Position numbers and translations under genes: made by a program. 64,000 nt of DNA from NCBI GenBank assembly GCA_964059195.1, contig CAXKWD010000013.1:25520611-25584610 (forward strand), in the 5' to 3' direction. This document shows positions 54,707 to 64,000 of this stretch, piece after piece; the stretch's first letter is position 1, and each line of letters starts with the position of its first letter. Below the pieces are notes generated by a model. That model was not told the origin of the DNA. It saw only the letters and a list, made by a program, of their open reading frames with translations, and ran no database searches. Source of the DNA: Ectobius pallidus. Lineage: Eukaryota > Arthropoda > Insecta > Blattodea > Ectobiidae.

Positions 54707-54831
54707 CTTGTAAATTAGCTAACAATGGCTTGCTGTATCTTGGAATTGTCCCTGTGGACACCGGAGCACTCGGCTGGTAAGGGTTGGTGGCATCATTTTT
54801 CAAATTGTTCTTCTTCCCAGTCATATTGTTC
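54707..54831 (-). CDS. SSUH2: SSUH2 homologue, first coding exon seen
   Basis: 125-bp exon: acceptor TATGTTACAG above 54831, donor GTAACT from 54706. The ATG at 54824-54822 has A at -3; it starts MTGKKNNLKNDATNPYQPSA, then STGTIPRYSKPLLANLQ, and ends with one base of a Gly codon completed at 17648. An acceptor 7 bp upstream of the ATG implies a separate 5' exon to the right. The upstream frame is also open (…YLCYRNN before M), so translation could start earlier. This segment is not strongly conserved in the family; the assignment rests on exact phase continuity with the next three exons and good splice sites. Confidence 0.7.
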
Positions 54832-55113
54832 CTGTAACATAAATATTCATCTTTTATATTTACTTGCATGCTTTTCACACGGGAGTGTCAACATTCGACC
54901 ACCTCCATGGTCATGTGGTTAGCGAGTTCGACTGTATACCAGGAAGTTTCAATTTTAGTACTGCAAATCCCCGAATGTTCTTAATAGCAATGAATCCAGA
55001 ATAAAATCTCAGAAGTAGGACGAAGCGTTTAATTACCTAAAAATTCACAATATAAACAAGATAAAAATTAATTATGACCTAAAATTGTATAAAAATTAAA
55101 CTTTAATAAATAC
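54832..55113. other. Sequence upstream of first coding exon, with a SINE-like scrap
   Basis: 54893-54950 (CGACCACCTCCATGGTCATG, TGGTTAGCGAGTTCGACTG) resembles a tRNA-SINE A-box region without a B box. No 5' exon could be identified. Confidence 0.3.
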
Positions 55114-55128
55114 GAGGGTGGATCAGAA

Positions 55129-55133
<5 letters not shown>

Positions 55134-55186
<53 letters not shown>
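55134..55186 (+). repeat. (TG)n(TA)n microsatellite
   Basis: GTGTGTGTGTG followed by about 20 TA units, lying in the mariner 3' region next to an inserted element that targets TA; more TA units lie beyond that element at about 55654-55672. Confidence 0.9.
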
Positions 55187-55189
<3 letters not shown>

Positions 55190-55653
55190 GGAGGCCATTT
55201 TATGCGGAAACTTTTTAACAGCGTTGCCCCTGCTCACACTTTCCCCGCTGTTGTGCTTGCACCGGCGGGGACCATGTTCTGTTACTACCGGCAAATCAAG
55301 ACTTTAGAAACAATAGAAAATAACTCAACCAATTTATTATCAAAATAGGTCTACATGTAGAGGCTTATTACTCACCATTTATTTGAGATACTGAGATGGT
55401 ACAGTCAGGATATTTACAAGAAAATATCCGGTTATTTTTCAATAAGTAAAATTCCACCAAATAAATTCGCTGTTCAACCGTATACATTTTCGATTATTGT
55501 CTTATGTAACACACGACAACAATAGACAAGCGTCTCACTACAACACATCGAGGCAACTAACCGCTTGTATGCTTTGTGCAGCTGCAATGCAATGCGATGC
55601 TAGCGCGGCAATGCAGCAGTGATGCGAGGTTTCCTCATAAAATGGACTCACTG
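55187..55653 (-). mobile_element. Tc/IS630-like deletion derivative with transposase N-terminus
   Basis: Ends CAGGGAGGCCATTTTATGCG and the inverse of CAGTGAGTCCATTTTATGAG, flanked by TA. On the minus strand, MYTVEQRIYLVEFYLLKNNR (start near 55488) is the first helix-turn-helix of an IS630-type transposase; the rest is deleted. Inserted in the TA repeat of a mariner. Confidence 0.7.
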
Positions 55654-55732
55654 TATATATGTATATATATATATTTTTTTTTAAATTGCAAAAGGTGCAA
55701 TTACAAACAAATACACACATGAAGGACATTGT

Positions 55733-56062
55733 TTGTCTATTTTTCTCTATAGTCGCCAAGTTTCTCAACACATTTCTCCCATCGTGATACCAGTTTCAAA
55801 ATACCCTGTTCTCAGAAGTTCGTTCGGTTGGAGTTTAGCCATCTGCGGACTGCTGTTTTCACTTCTGCGTCTGATGCAAAGCGTTTACCAGCAGGGAATT
55901 TCTTCATGGAACCAAACAAATGAAATTGTAATGCAAAAGGTGATCCAAGCTTGTCATTATTCGCTGGCCCTGTCTGTCTGTCAGCGAGCACTAACTTTAC
56001 GAAACTTCAATGTGTCATGCACAATATCATACACCACACCGTATGAAATGTTGAACTGCTGA
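55733..56062 (-). pseudogene. Mariner transposase, internally deleted
   Basis: Minus strand: FNISYGVVYDIVHDTLKFRK (N-terminal HTH end), then a jump to FHLFGSMKKFPAGKRFASDA, EVKTAVRRWLNSNRTNF, a stop, and GILKLVSRWEKCVEKLGDYR to the normal C-terminus. The catalytic core is missing. Distinct mariner subfamily from the one at 50160-54122. Confidence 0.75.
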
Positions 56063-56474
56063 GTTAAGGTTAAGGTGGTGAAGTGTAGGGCCTCCAAGTG
56101 GAGGTAACAGTACCTATTTGATTTGTTACGCTTATTTCCCAATAGAGGGCAAAGTGAAAGGTGCTATGCACATTGCCTCACAACCCCTCCTGGGAAACTA
56201 AGGTATTAATTGGACGTAAAAGGGCAGAGGAATTTTCTCCAGAGGCTCTAATTTAGGCTTGTTCTTTTACGTGCTGTAAATATACGACATGGGACTCCCA
56301 GCTTAAAGTCCCTCCCAAAGGACTCCGTGCCCTGAAAAATCCATCGATCATGGTCAGGTTGGATCCTGCGACCACTGGATCTAGATTTATTAGCCAAATG
56401 TAAAAGATTTACAATGCTTTGTCAAGTATATGAATTGAACGGGCACACTACCTCTAGACCATCACGGCCAACAA
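56055..56474 (-). mobile_element. tRNA-derived SINE, second family, with split head
   Basis: The minus-strand head GGCCGTGATGGTCTAGAGGT then GTGTGCCCGTTC is tRNA-like; about 60 bp of AT-rich DNA follow, then GATCCAGTGGTCGCAGGATC and CAACCTGACCATGATCGATG, the expected continuation. The body contains GGGCACGGAGTCCTTTGGGA and GTAAAAGAACAAGCCTAAAT. It appears to be a SINE whose promoter region was interrupted. Ends not resolved. Confidence 0.6.
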
Positions 56475-57195
56475 AAGAAAAATTACAAATATTGCAAGAT
56501 TTAAAATGGTATACAGGCCTACAATGCCTATTTTCACTCAGTTATGAAGTACGGAACCATGTTTTGTCAAATCTTTTTATTACAAAATAAAGAAGATTAA
56601 TTTGGTGAATGAAATGCCCAGAGAGTCTTGTAAAACTATTTTTTTAAATTGGAAATATTATGAATGTATGGTAGACATATGTAGTCAATAATATTATTTA
56701 ATGTTAGAAATCAGCAAATATTTAAAACAGATCAGACATACTAGCCTGATATAAAAACGAAATCTTAACAATTCGCACACATCAGCAGCCAAGCTTATTA
56801 CTTTTCAAAAAAATATTACTATATTCAAGATTAGGCCTAGTGCCTAAATATTTTCAACGGTCTATCTCAAAGTATTATTAACATTTTCACAAAAAAAGAT
56901 AAACTCAAGGAAGAGCATTCAAAAGTATTTCTCACTGCATAACTTCCACTAAGTTTCCAGTCTCAACATTACTAGTATTGTTAACAGTTTCTAAGCATTT
57001 ACGTGAGTTTTCTTGTTTTTCATTTATATTTTGTACTGTATATTCATATGCACTAACTCTAGGAATAACTCTCACTTGTTAACGGTACATATTCCGTGAT
57101 TTATTGAACTGCCTTTCAGATTCTCCTGGAATCCAATGAAATAGATTAATCTGACCAATGATCGCAAAATAGCTCTGTTTCAAACTTCCAGTTAA
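56475..57195. other. Non-coding sequence, nothing recognised
   Basis: AT-rich; no exon of SSUH2 or other gene recognised. Confidence 0.35.
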
Positions 57196-57475
57196 AGGGG
57201 AAGTTCATTGTCTGGCATCCAAAGGCAGCAATACAAGAACTGATACAATTGCAACCAAGCTAACCTCAAACAAAGGATATATCACAGATCCAACTATCCA
57301 ATTTTTAAAAGCTGGAGAAGTGCATGTGGAAAAGCAAACCATTTACAACTTGACAATCCCATATCATAGAGAAGTACCGGTACCAGGTGTGAACTTCAAA
57401 AGAATGAAGTTAATGGTTTGTTGGTCGGTATCATCACAGCTCTGATCTGATCATGTTTTTTTTTTTTTTTTATAA
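57196..57475 (+). pseudogene. LINE C-terminal nuclease-like fragment
   Basis: Plus strand: EVHCLASKGSNTRTDTIATK, then NKGYITDPTIQF, GEVHVEKQTIYNLTIPYHRE and VPGVNFKRMKLMV. The GSN.R.D..A / GYI.DPTI.F / EK..IY...IPY pattern is a PD-(D/E)xK-like segment that I associate with the C-terminus of certain insect LINEs. No RT upstream. It ends near a T-rich run (57455-57471). Confidence 0.55.
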
Positions 57476-57519
57476 CATGCATGTATGTTTTTATCTGACG
57501 TGTTCTATATCCTTGAGCC

Positions 57520-58612
57520 CTGCTCAACACAGGATCTACAGAACGAGACATCTACATCTACATCTACATCTACACATCTACTTCTGCTTCATCGTTATTT
57601 CTATGTTATTTCGTAATTTCTATATCTCTATGTAGGCTAAGTGTATTGTTATGTAAGTGCAGTGCTTTTTTTGTGACGGTACTCAACGGTACGCAGTACC
57701 GGCACCTTTTTTAAAAATAAAATTTGGATATTACTCAGAATATTTCTATCACAATTCCCATTAAGTTATGTTTTATTTAAAATCAAGCTTGTTTGTTGGT
57801 TTGTTATATGATAGTTTCTGCTAATTGCCGTGGCTACTGGACTGCAAGAGGGTTGGGGGTGGGTTTTTCCATGCCTCAGCAAACTGTTCCTGTGGTCAAG
57901 GCCATTCTAACAGTATAAGAATTGCACCAAGTGCAGTTAATGCTAACGTAGTAACAAACAAGTAGTAAGTAGCTAACCACCGTAGTTAATTAGGGGTTAG
58001 TGCGTGTTTAAATTTCTGGATTCGTTGCTTACATATAATTTGAAAAGAAAACCCTTGGTTTGTGTTGCACAGGCAAGTGAATTCATAGTTGTTTAGTACG
58101 ATTATAGGAACAAGGGTTGCACGTGGTTCACAAGTAGAGAAGTGAAATGAGCAAAATATGTAATTATTTTGTACTGGTGCACATTAAAAGAAAGCATGAC
58201 GATCTTTTTGAAATATCTCATAATCCTGCAAACAGTGAATAAACTAAATCTGAAGAGTACGTCGCAAGTACCGGTAATTTTACTGCAATTCAAGGGAGAA
58301 ACATTTCTGGCAATGATAGGCCCGATTGTTGGATATTAACCTTGAAAAATGTCTCCTGGGAGAAGTGTGGGAGCTCCCGTGAGATTCAGTTAAAACATTT
58401 CTATGAGTACCGCCACCTTTTTGGTTAGAAAAAAAGCACTGTGTAAGTGTATTGTTATGTAGTACGTAACCATATTTCTATGTAAGTATATTGTTATGTA
58501 AGTGCATTGTTATGTAATATGTAACCATACTATCCCTGGTGTTTTGGAAGAAAGAGCTCTACAGCTCTTAACTACACCAGGTAAAATAAATTGAAATTAA
58601 ATTTAAATTTAA
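57520..58612 (+). mobile_element. LINE 3' untranslated end, split by a hAT MITE
   Basis: Contains CATCTA repeats (57546-57585), repeats of GTGTATTGTTATGTAAGTG around 57640 and 58445-58510, then ACTATCCCTGGTGTTTTGGA, an inverted AGAGCTCTACAGCTCTTAAC, CACCAGGTAAAATAAATTGA and a (AAATT)n-like tail. It resembles the 3' end of insect LINEs ending in GAAATT repeats. No coding sequence. Confidence 0.55.
57660..58441. mobile_element. hAT-type MITE, CAGTGCTTTTTTT ends, 782 bp
   Basis: Ends CAGTGCTTTTTTTGTGACGG and the inverse of CAGTGCTTTTTTTCTAACCA, flanked by perfect TGTAAGTG (57652-57659, 58442-58449). Subterminal GTACCGGCACC / GTGGCGGTACTC match. No transposase. Confidence 0.88.
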
Positions 58613-59883
58613 GCCTGTACAACATCAAATAGTCATATTCGTTGCCACCTTAAAGAAATAGTTTTAACCCTCTGATAGTAAAATCTACCCCTTATTTTCT
58701 TTTTCCAATGTACTTACTGTTCATGCATATTCACTGCATGTAATGATCTCGCACAAAATCTGTGCCAATTGCCTACGTCATTGCATTTGTTTTCGTGGGG
58801 ACTGTAGCGTCGACTGGCCTGCTACCTATCTCTCTCGCACAACAGTATCTCCCTTTCTATTTGTAAAGGCCAAGCTACCTCTATCTCTCGCACAGTAGCA
58901 TGTCTCTCTCTAGCGAGTAACAGTCGTCATCAACACAGATTTCGTGCGAGTTCTATATAGGCCCATTGTCTTAATCTTAATCCATATTCACTTTCTAAAA
59001 CTTCAACTTTTGTATTTACTTCCAGTCAGCCCAGTTGGCAGCCTGCAAATAAGGGGATCCATTATCTTATTAAAACAATAAATTTATAAACCATAATTTG
59101 TTTGTGCTAGAGTTCACATCACAACACATAAAAGGTATTGAAACTACTAAAAAAAAAAAAAAAAAAAAATACGATTTCATCAACGTGCCAATTAGCATTA
59201 GGCCTAGACCCATAATAACAAATTGCAAATTTTTCTTACACCATTAAGACCCAAACATGTAACAGGCCGAGTCAAGTAAATAATAAGGTTTAAAATATAA
59301 TTAAAAACTAAAATATTGAAAGTCCACAGGGGAAATATTGCAATTAACAAATTTATTCACATTATAATGTGTTATTAAACAATCATGTTTCTAATTTCTT
59401 TAAAAAAAAATTATGTGCAGCTCTCTTAAACCTTTCGGTAGCTTGTAGTATAACATCAGTCGACATACTCAAAAATTTATGTTTGTCTTCGACAGCCTAC
59501 AAAAGGGAACATCTAGGTTGTCCTTGTGAATTAACAGTACCTAATACTATCTAAACAAATATGCTGGTATCTGACTGTATAAACATAAATATTAAATGTA
59601 AGAGTGACAGATAATTCAACTTGGTCACACATATATATAAAATAAAATAAAAAATAAAACAAATAAATAAATAAATAAAAAAAGGAAAACTTTAAAGTGT
59701 CCCATAATTTTTGTATAACTCATGTTATGTTTTTAAGGTGAGAGCACTATCTCCTCGACATTACAATTTTACTTTTTTAGAAATCAACACGTCATTAAAT
59801 GTACTTACTTTTGTTAAAAGAAATGATTAAGAGGTGAAACTAGGGCCGTATTTTACACATTATCATGTAACTTATTTGTATTT
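58613..59883. other. Non-coding sequence, nothing recognised
   Basis: AT-rich; CTCTCTCGCACA-type repetition near 58840-58910, an A run near 59147-59169 and (AAAT)n near 59660. No gene. Confidence 0.35.
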
Positions 59884-60085
59884 GGGTGATTCTTCAAATA
59901 CGGGAAAATTTGTGTTCCGGAGTGATATTTCCCTTCAAATTCAACTTTAAAAAAAAAATTAAAATAAATGTTTGTTTCTACTACTTCCATACTACAACTA
60001 TCACTTTGGAATGTCACTAACTTTAAATTCTGATATTCCAAAATCAAATTTAATTCAATGAAATGTCATCCACATGCCCTGTCCC

Positions 60086-60363
60086 CAGGGGCGGATCCAC
60101 GGGGGGGGGGGGGGGGGAATGGGGGAAATTTCCCCCCCCCCAAATTTATAACATTAAGCACAAAATATTAAAAATTTATTAGAACATAACCCAAATACTT
60201 AAATTAAAGCAACGACATTCATTATTTTGAAATACCTTTGTAAGAAAATGCTGAAATGTTCATTTTGTTTTCAATTGTGTACTGGGAATAATTAATTTTT
60301 ATGCGTAAAAACTTCCTCTCTACTTTGGTTCCCCCCCAAAATGTCTCTCTGGATCCGCCCCTG
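60086..60363. mobile_element. hAT-type MITE with G/C runs, copy 2
   Basis: Ends CAGGGGCGGATCCACGGGG and the inverse of CAGGGGCGGATCCAGAGAGA, flanked by perfect CCTGTCCC (60078-60085, 60364-60371). Same family as 37628-37919, with longer G (about 18) and C (about 10) runs. Confidence 0.9.
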
Positions 60364-61129
60364 CCTGTCCCATACCCCGGTTTTGTACATTCTACCTAAT
60401 GCATTTTTCCACAAAACAAAATGTTATTTCCTTTTCAACTTTTTCCTGCCAATGAGTATGAATGTGTGAAGAATATTAACCCCTAAAAAAATAAAATGAA
60501 ATAAAATTGTGACCCCACCTAATGAACATAAAGAATGTCCCAAGGGTTTTTGGTCATCCACATGGCTGAAAAGAATGGAATATTTTCTGCAGAAATGAGA
60601 AATTTGTATAACTGGCAACAGTGTTAGAAAGCCAACAAGGGAAGCTTGTGGTTGAATTGTAAGGTTGAATTTTGCTTGCTTACAAACAGTTTGGGATTAA
60701 CAAAGGACTTTGCATCATTTTCAAGGAAAGCGTTTTTATTCCCTGTCATTAACGTGACTTCTAGAAAGTAGGCAGAAAGTGAATATTAATTAATTTTGAT
60801 TATGCACTATGATAAAGCTACCAAATCAAAGTACCTGACTGAAGTTGAGCCTATAGAGGTTTAGGAATGGCTTGCTGAGACCACTTAAACTCCTTTTTTT
60901 TGTCATCCACATGTCTGATTTTTGTGTCATCCACATGCCTCGTGAAGGGGTATGTGGATGACTCTCAAATGTTTAATGTTTAATGTTTATTATTTGTCTA
61001 TAAAATCAATACATATTGATATCAGACATGTCATAACTATGGATAAAATTTAAAAAAAATTAATATAAATAATATGTACATACACATCTATAAAAATATA
61101 CGTTCAAAATTCTTAGTATCTATCCTACA

Positions 61130-63600
61130 TTCCTATTTTATCCTCATCTAGATATTCTTGTGTGTCCGCCGGCGTGGTCTTGTGGTTAGCGTCGCTGACT
61201 ACAGATCCGTCGGCCCGGGTTCGATTCCCGGTACCTCCTCGGATTTTTCTGAGGTAGGGAGGTCTGGTAGGGGTGCACTCAGCCTCGTGATTCCAAACTG
61301 AGGAGCTACTTGATAGAGAAGTAGCGGCTCCGGTCCAGAAAACCACCATTAACGGCCGTGGGTGTCGGCATGCTGACCACATGCCCCCCAATCCTGCCAT
61401 CTGCCTACGGGAGATGATGCAGCGGTCGGGTGGTAGGCCAAGTCCCTCCAGGGATGTAGCGCCACGGAGTTTAGTTTGAGATATTCTTGTACATTATAAA
61501 ATGGATGGTTTATTAACCAATTATATATCCTACTTTTAAAACTAGATAAAGGTAAACTGGTTACCTGCACTGGTAATTGATTAAAAGTTTAACTCCTAAA
61601 ATTTTATAATATTTCTTGGTCTTCATTATTCTTTGGGCTGTTGTATTTAGTTTTTCTGCATTTCTAGTTTCATACAAATGAACATCATTTCTCCGATTAT
61701 ACAAAGTCACTTTTTTTTTTGTTCATATACATCAATATCTCCATTATATATAAATTTACCACAGTGAGAATTCTAAACGAGATATACAGTGGCTTGCAAT
61801 GTTCATTCTTACTTTTACCTATTAACACTCTCAGAGCTTTCTTTTGTATTAATAGTACTTGATTTACCTCTGAACCACTTCCCCAAAGGATTAACCCATA
61901 TCTAATTACACTCTCAAAAAATGCAAAATAAGCACATCTTAAATACTCTTTGGGAACAGCTTCTTTAAGGGACTGCAATAAAAAAATGGTCCTAGATAAT
62001 TTTTTGCAAACTTCTTCTATTTGACACTTCCATGTAAGCTGTTTATCCAAATGCAGACCCAACAGTTTAACATTTTCACTCATTTCATCATCTATTAGAT
62101 CAAATTTTCTCAGGGTAAACACAATATTTTGTGTCTTATTCTCATTTAGATAAAAACCATTTCTCCTAAACCATATTTCTATTTTCTGTTTTGTGCTATG
62201 TAGGCCTACCAAGTTTCTCAATTCTTCATAATTTGTATGTGTATTTAGATATGTAGTATCATCTGCATATACCACAGTTTGTGCTGAATTAAGTTACAAG
62301 ATGATACATCATTAATCATAATCAGAAACAAAAGAGGGCCCAAAACAGAACCCTGCGGGACTCCAATATTTACCTTAGCTACCTGCAAGCGTTTGTCCTT
62401 TATTATGACTACTTGTTCTCTATTTTCAAGGTAGGACTTAAACATATTTAAATCCTTTCCCCTTATACCATAAATATTTAATTTTTGTAATAAGATGTCA
62501 TGTTTGACACAGTCAAACGCCTTGCTCAAGTCACACAAAGTAGCTTGAGCAATATCATTTTTTTCAAATGCTTCATGTATTTTTTCAACTAATGAATCAA
62601 CTGCAAGGACTGTAGACTTTTTACTCCTGTAACCAAATTGATTTAAGGAGAAAAGATTATATTTCTCAAAATAGTCATTCAATTGCTGTTTTATCAGGCT
62701 TTCCATAATTTTTGCAAACACAGGTATTATTGATATTGGCCTATAATTACTCTCTAGTTCCTTATCCCCTTTTTTATATATTGGTATTACCCTCGATATT
62801 TTAAGACATCTAGGGAATTTGCTCTCTCTTAAACAAAGATTTATGCATAAGGTCAAAGGTTGTAAAACATTATCAATTATCTGTTTAAAAAAATTATTTG
62901 TCATTTCATATATATCCATGGAGTTAGACCTTTTAAAATTATATAGGCTACTACCTTTCTAACATCTTCCATTGACACATCCCTAAAAGTAAAATTCTCT
63001 AATACATTAACCTTGAGATACTCTAGTGCTGAGTTTGTACATGAGTCTATTTTATTTGTGATATCTTTCACAGAAGTAATGAAAAACTTATTGAAATCGT
63101 CAGATGAAATTTTACATGTAGTTACGCTATTACTATCTTTTCCTCTTTTTGAATTTATAACGGACCACGCCGCCTTTATTTTATTCTCTGCATTATCAAT
63201 ATATGTTTGATTTGCTGCCCTTTTTGCATCATTCAGAGCTTTTCTATAAACCTTTCTGTTTTCCTTTATAGAGCTTGCTAAATTAAAGTCTACACATTTA
63301 TTATTCATATCAGTCATTATCAATAACTTATTTCTCATCTTATCTAGTTCAGATGTATACCAGTTATTACTTTTCTTACTTCTCTTTGCATATACTACCC
63401 TTCTCTTCACTTTAAAATTTATATTAAATAAACTTAAGTTTAAAAATATATTTAAGAATTTTTGAAAAACGCTCTCAGCTGATGTATCACCTTTATGGAG
63501 TTCATTCCAATCAAAAGAATTTAAACTTTCCTTGAAGTTAAAATAATCTTCGTCACTAAAATATCTTTTTTCTACAATCCGTCTAATTTCATTCCTTTTT
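61130..63600 (-). pseudogene. CR1-like LINE ORF2, RT and C-terminus, broken
   Basis: Minus strand pieces: 63410-62901 (SKKSNNWYTSELDKMRNKLL, endonuclease-RT linker); 62919-62245 (SRVIPIYKKGDKELESNYRP, FGYRSKKSTVLAVDSL, ATLCDLSKAFDCVKHDILLQ, IGVPQGSVLGPLLFLIMIND); a one-base shift, then 62275-61697 (MVYADDTTYLNTHTNYEELR, LGLHLDKQLTWKCQIEEVC, FESVIRYGLILWGSGSEVNQ); then 61570-61480 (SFKSRIYNWLINHPFYNVQE) up to the SINE. Catalytic YADD present; frames broken near 62255, 62910 and 61600-61690. Confidence 0.85.
61162..61478 (+). mobile_element. tRNA-derived SINE with intact promoter boxes
   Basis: Flanked by AGATATTCTTGT (61150-61161, 61479-61490). Head GCCGGCGTGGTCTTGTGGTT then AGCGTCGCTGACTACAGATC (A box TGGTCTTGTGGTTAG) and CGGGTTCGATTCCCGG (B box GGTTCGATTCC). 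Body about 230 bp with a CTCCTCGG..CTGAGGTAGGGAG inverted motif. Inserted in the last codons of the LINE ORF2; removing it restores QEYLDEDKIGM. Confidence 0.9.
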
Positions 63601-63810
63601 TTCTTTGGAATTCTCTAAAAATAATTTCAAAGTTATTGCTAGATGATCTGTCATGTAGATGATAAATGCTATTGTGTTTGCGGTGTCTATGACTTATACT
63701 TGAAATCTTAAAACTGATTAAATGAATTTCTGCTTGATTCCCCTCCCCCCCAAAACCATAAAAACACAGTCTAGTTAAAATTACATTAATTCTGGAGTAT
63801 GCACACAAAT

Positions 63811-64000
63811 TTGCAAATTTGGTGCAAAATCAACTAAAGCACACTGAGAAAAATATGAAATCACATAAAGAAAAGCAGATTGTTGCCAAAGTTAGTCATT
63901 AATGTGGCCTTCTGCCATCCACATGTACGCGGATGTCATTCACATGGCTTTAAAAAAATTTAAAAATTAAAATAAATAAAAATATAAACATTTAAGCTCA
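63811..64000. other. Right edge of window: motif-array element continues
   Basis: Contains CATCCACATGTACGCGGATG and GTCATTCACATGGC, variants of the motif of the element starting at 59884. No gene. Confidence 0.5.

Larger units (their letters stand above)
55114..56062 (-). mobile_element. Mariner transposon remnant (3' end plus partial transposase)
   Basis: The left boundary ACGAGGGTGGATCAGAAAGT (about 55112) is a mariner 3' end read on the minus strand. The transposase remnant lies at 55733-56062, and between them the 3' untranslated part is split by an inserted element at 55187-55653. The 5' end is lost against the SINE at 56055. Confidence 0.65.
60968..63810 (-). mobile_element. CR1-like LINE, degraded, second copy
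   Basis: The 3' end at 60968-60990 is a short tandem tail, (AAACATT)n on the LINE strand. The body reads toward lower coordinates with ORF2 pieces; the 5' part is truncated or degenerate near 63800. Related to the 9895-13399 LINE (GVPQGSVLGPLL, MINDV, LILWGSGSEVNQVLLIQKKA), but older and carrying a SINE near its 3' end. Confidence 0.8.
59884..64000. mobile_element. DNA element with a dispersed GTCATCCACATG motif, right end outside window
   Basis: The left end GGGTGATTCTTCAAATACGG resembles the end of the 47035 element (GGGTCATTCTCCAAAAAAGG). The motif GTCATCCACATG occurs at 60065, 60553, 60902 and 60926; inverted near 60951; and as variants near 63914 and 63935, beyond the inserted LINE. The host is therefore split by a hAT MITE (60086) and a LINE (60968-63810) and continues past the window edge. 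No coding frame of its own seen. Confidence 0.6.

Noticed and set aside
55103..55348. Frames with (YI)n
   Set aside because: Translation of the TA/TG microsatellite.
61162..61235. tRNA gene candidate (GGTTCGATTCC)
   Set aside because: Head of a SINE bounded by a 12-bp duplication, not a stand-alone tRNA.

Overview
This is insect genomic DNA, AT-rich, with introns, tRNA-derived SINEs, mariner, Tigger and hAT transposons, Penelope-like elements and several non-LTR retrotransposon families. The repeat repertoire looks like that of a cockroach (Blattodea, Periplaneta-like). That placement is inferred from remembered repeat families, not from a search.

The only host gene I can support is an SSUH2 (ssu-2) homologue on the minus strand, spread over almost the whole window. 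Four coding exons (54831-54707, 17648-17556, 6835-6639, 286-38) join in phase (split codons 1/2, 1/2, 0) to give 219 residues ending in a CxxCxG cysteine cluster. The gene continues beyond the left edge, and a 5' non-coding exon probably lies to the right. Its introns are about 37.1, 10.7 and 6.35 kb and consist largely of transposons.

Layout. 1.4-2.1 kb: Penelope GIY-YIG remnant. 2.2-5.35 kb: Tigger-like element containing a 2.3-kb foldback hairpin. 9.05-15.57 kb: a three-level nest, in which a TA-target MITE holds a Tigger element with an intact 495-aa transposase, and the Tigger holds an antisense CR1/Jockey-group LINE with an intact EN-RT ORF2. 16.0-17.3 kb: two foldbacks built from outward-facing mariner 3' ends. 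17.8-22 kb: MITEs. 22.3-24.7 kb: a 5'-truncated LINE with a 14-bp target duplication. 25-44 kb: SINEs, hAT-like MITEs and LINE relics. 44.7-45.9 kb: SINE plus a third mariner foldback. 47.0-48.3 kb: DNA element with a dispersed 13-bp motif. 50.2-54.1 kb: mariner containing a Penelope fragment that contains a hAT element. 55-56.5 kb: mariner with a second element inserted in its TA repeat, then a SINE. 57-58.6 kb: LINE 3' parts with a hAT MITE. 59.9 kb to the end: a second motif-array element interrupted by a hAT MITE and by a CR1-like LINE that itself carries a SINE.

The most notable signals are: (1) a canonical A AAA AAC slippery heptamer directly before the ORF1 stop of the 9.9-13.4 kb LINE, with ORF2 in the -1 frame and lacking any usable AUG; (2) three independent foldbacks made of duplicated, outward-facing transposase 3' ends; (3) two elements sharing a GGGTSATTCTYC terminus, each with its own dispersed 12-13 bp internal motif. 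All coordinates were read by eye; element ends without a stated target duplication may be off by a few to tens of bases.
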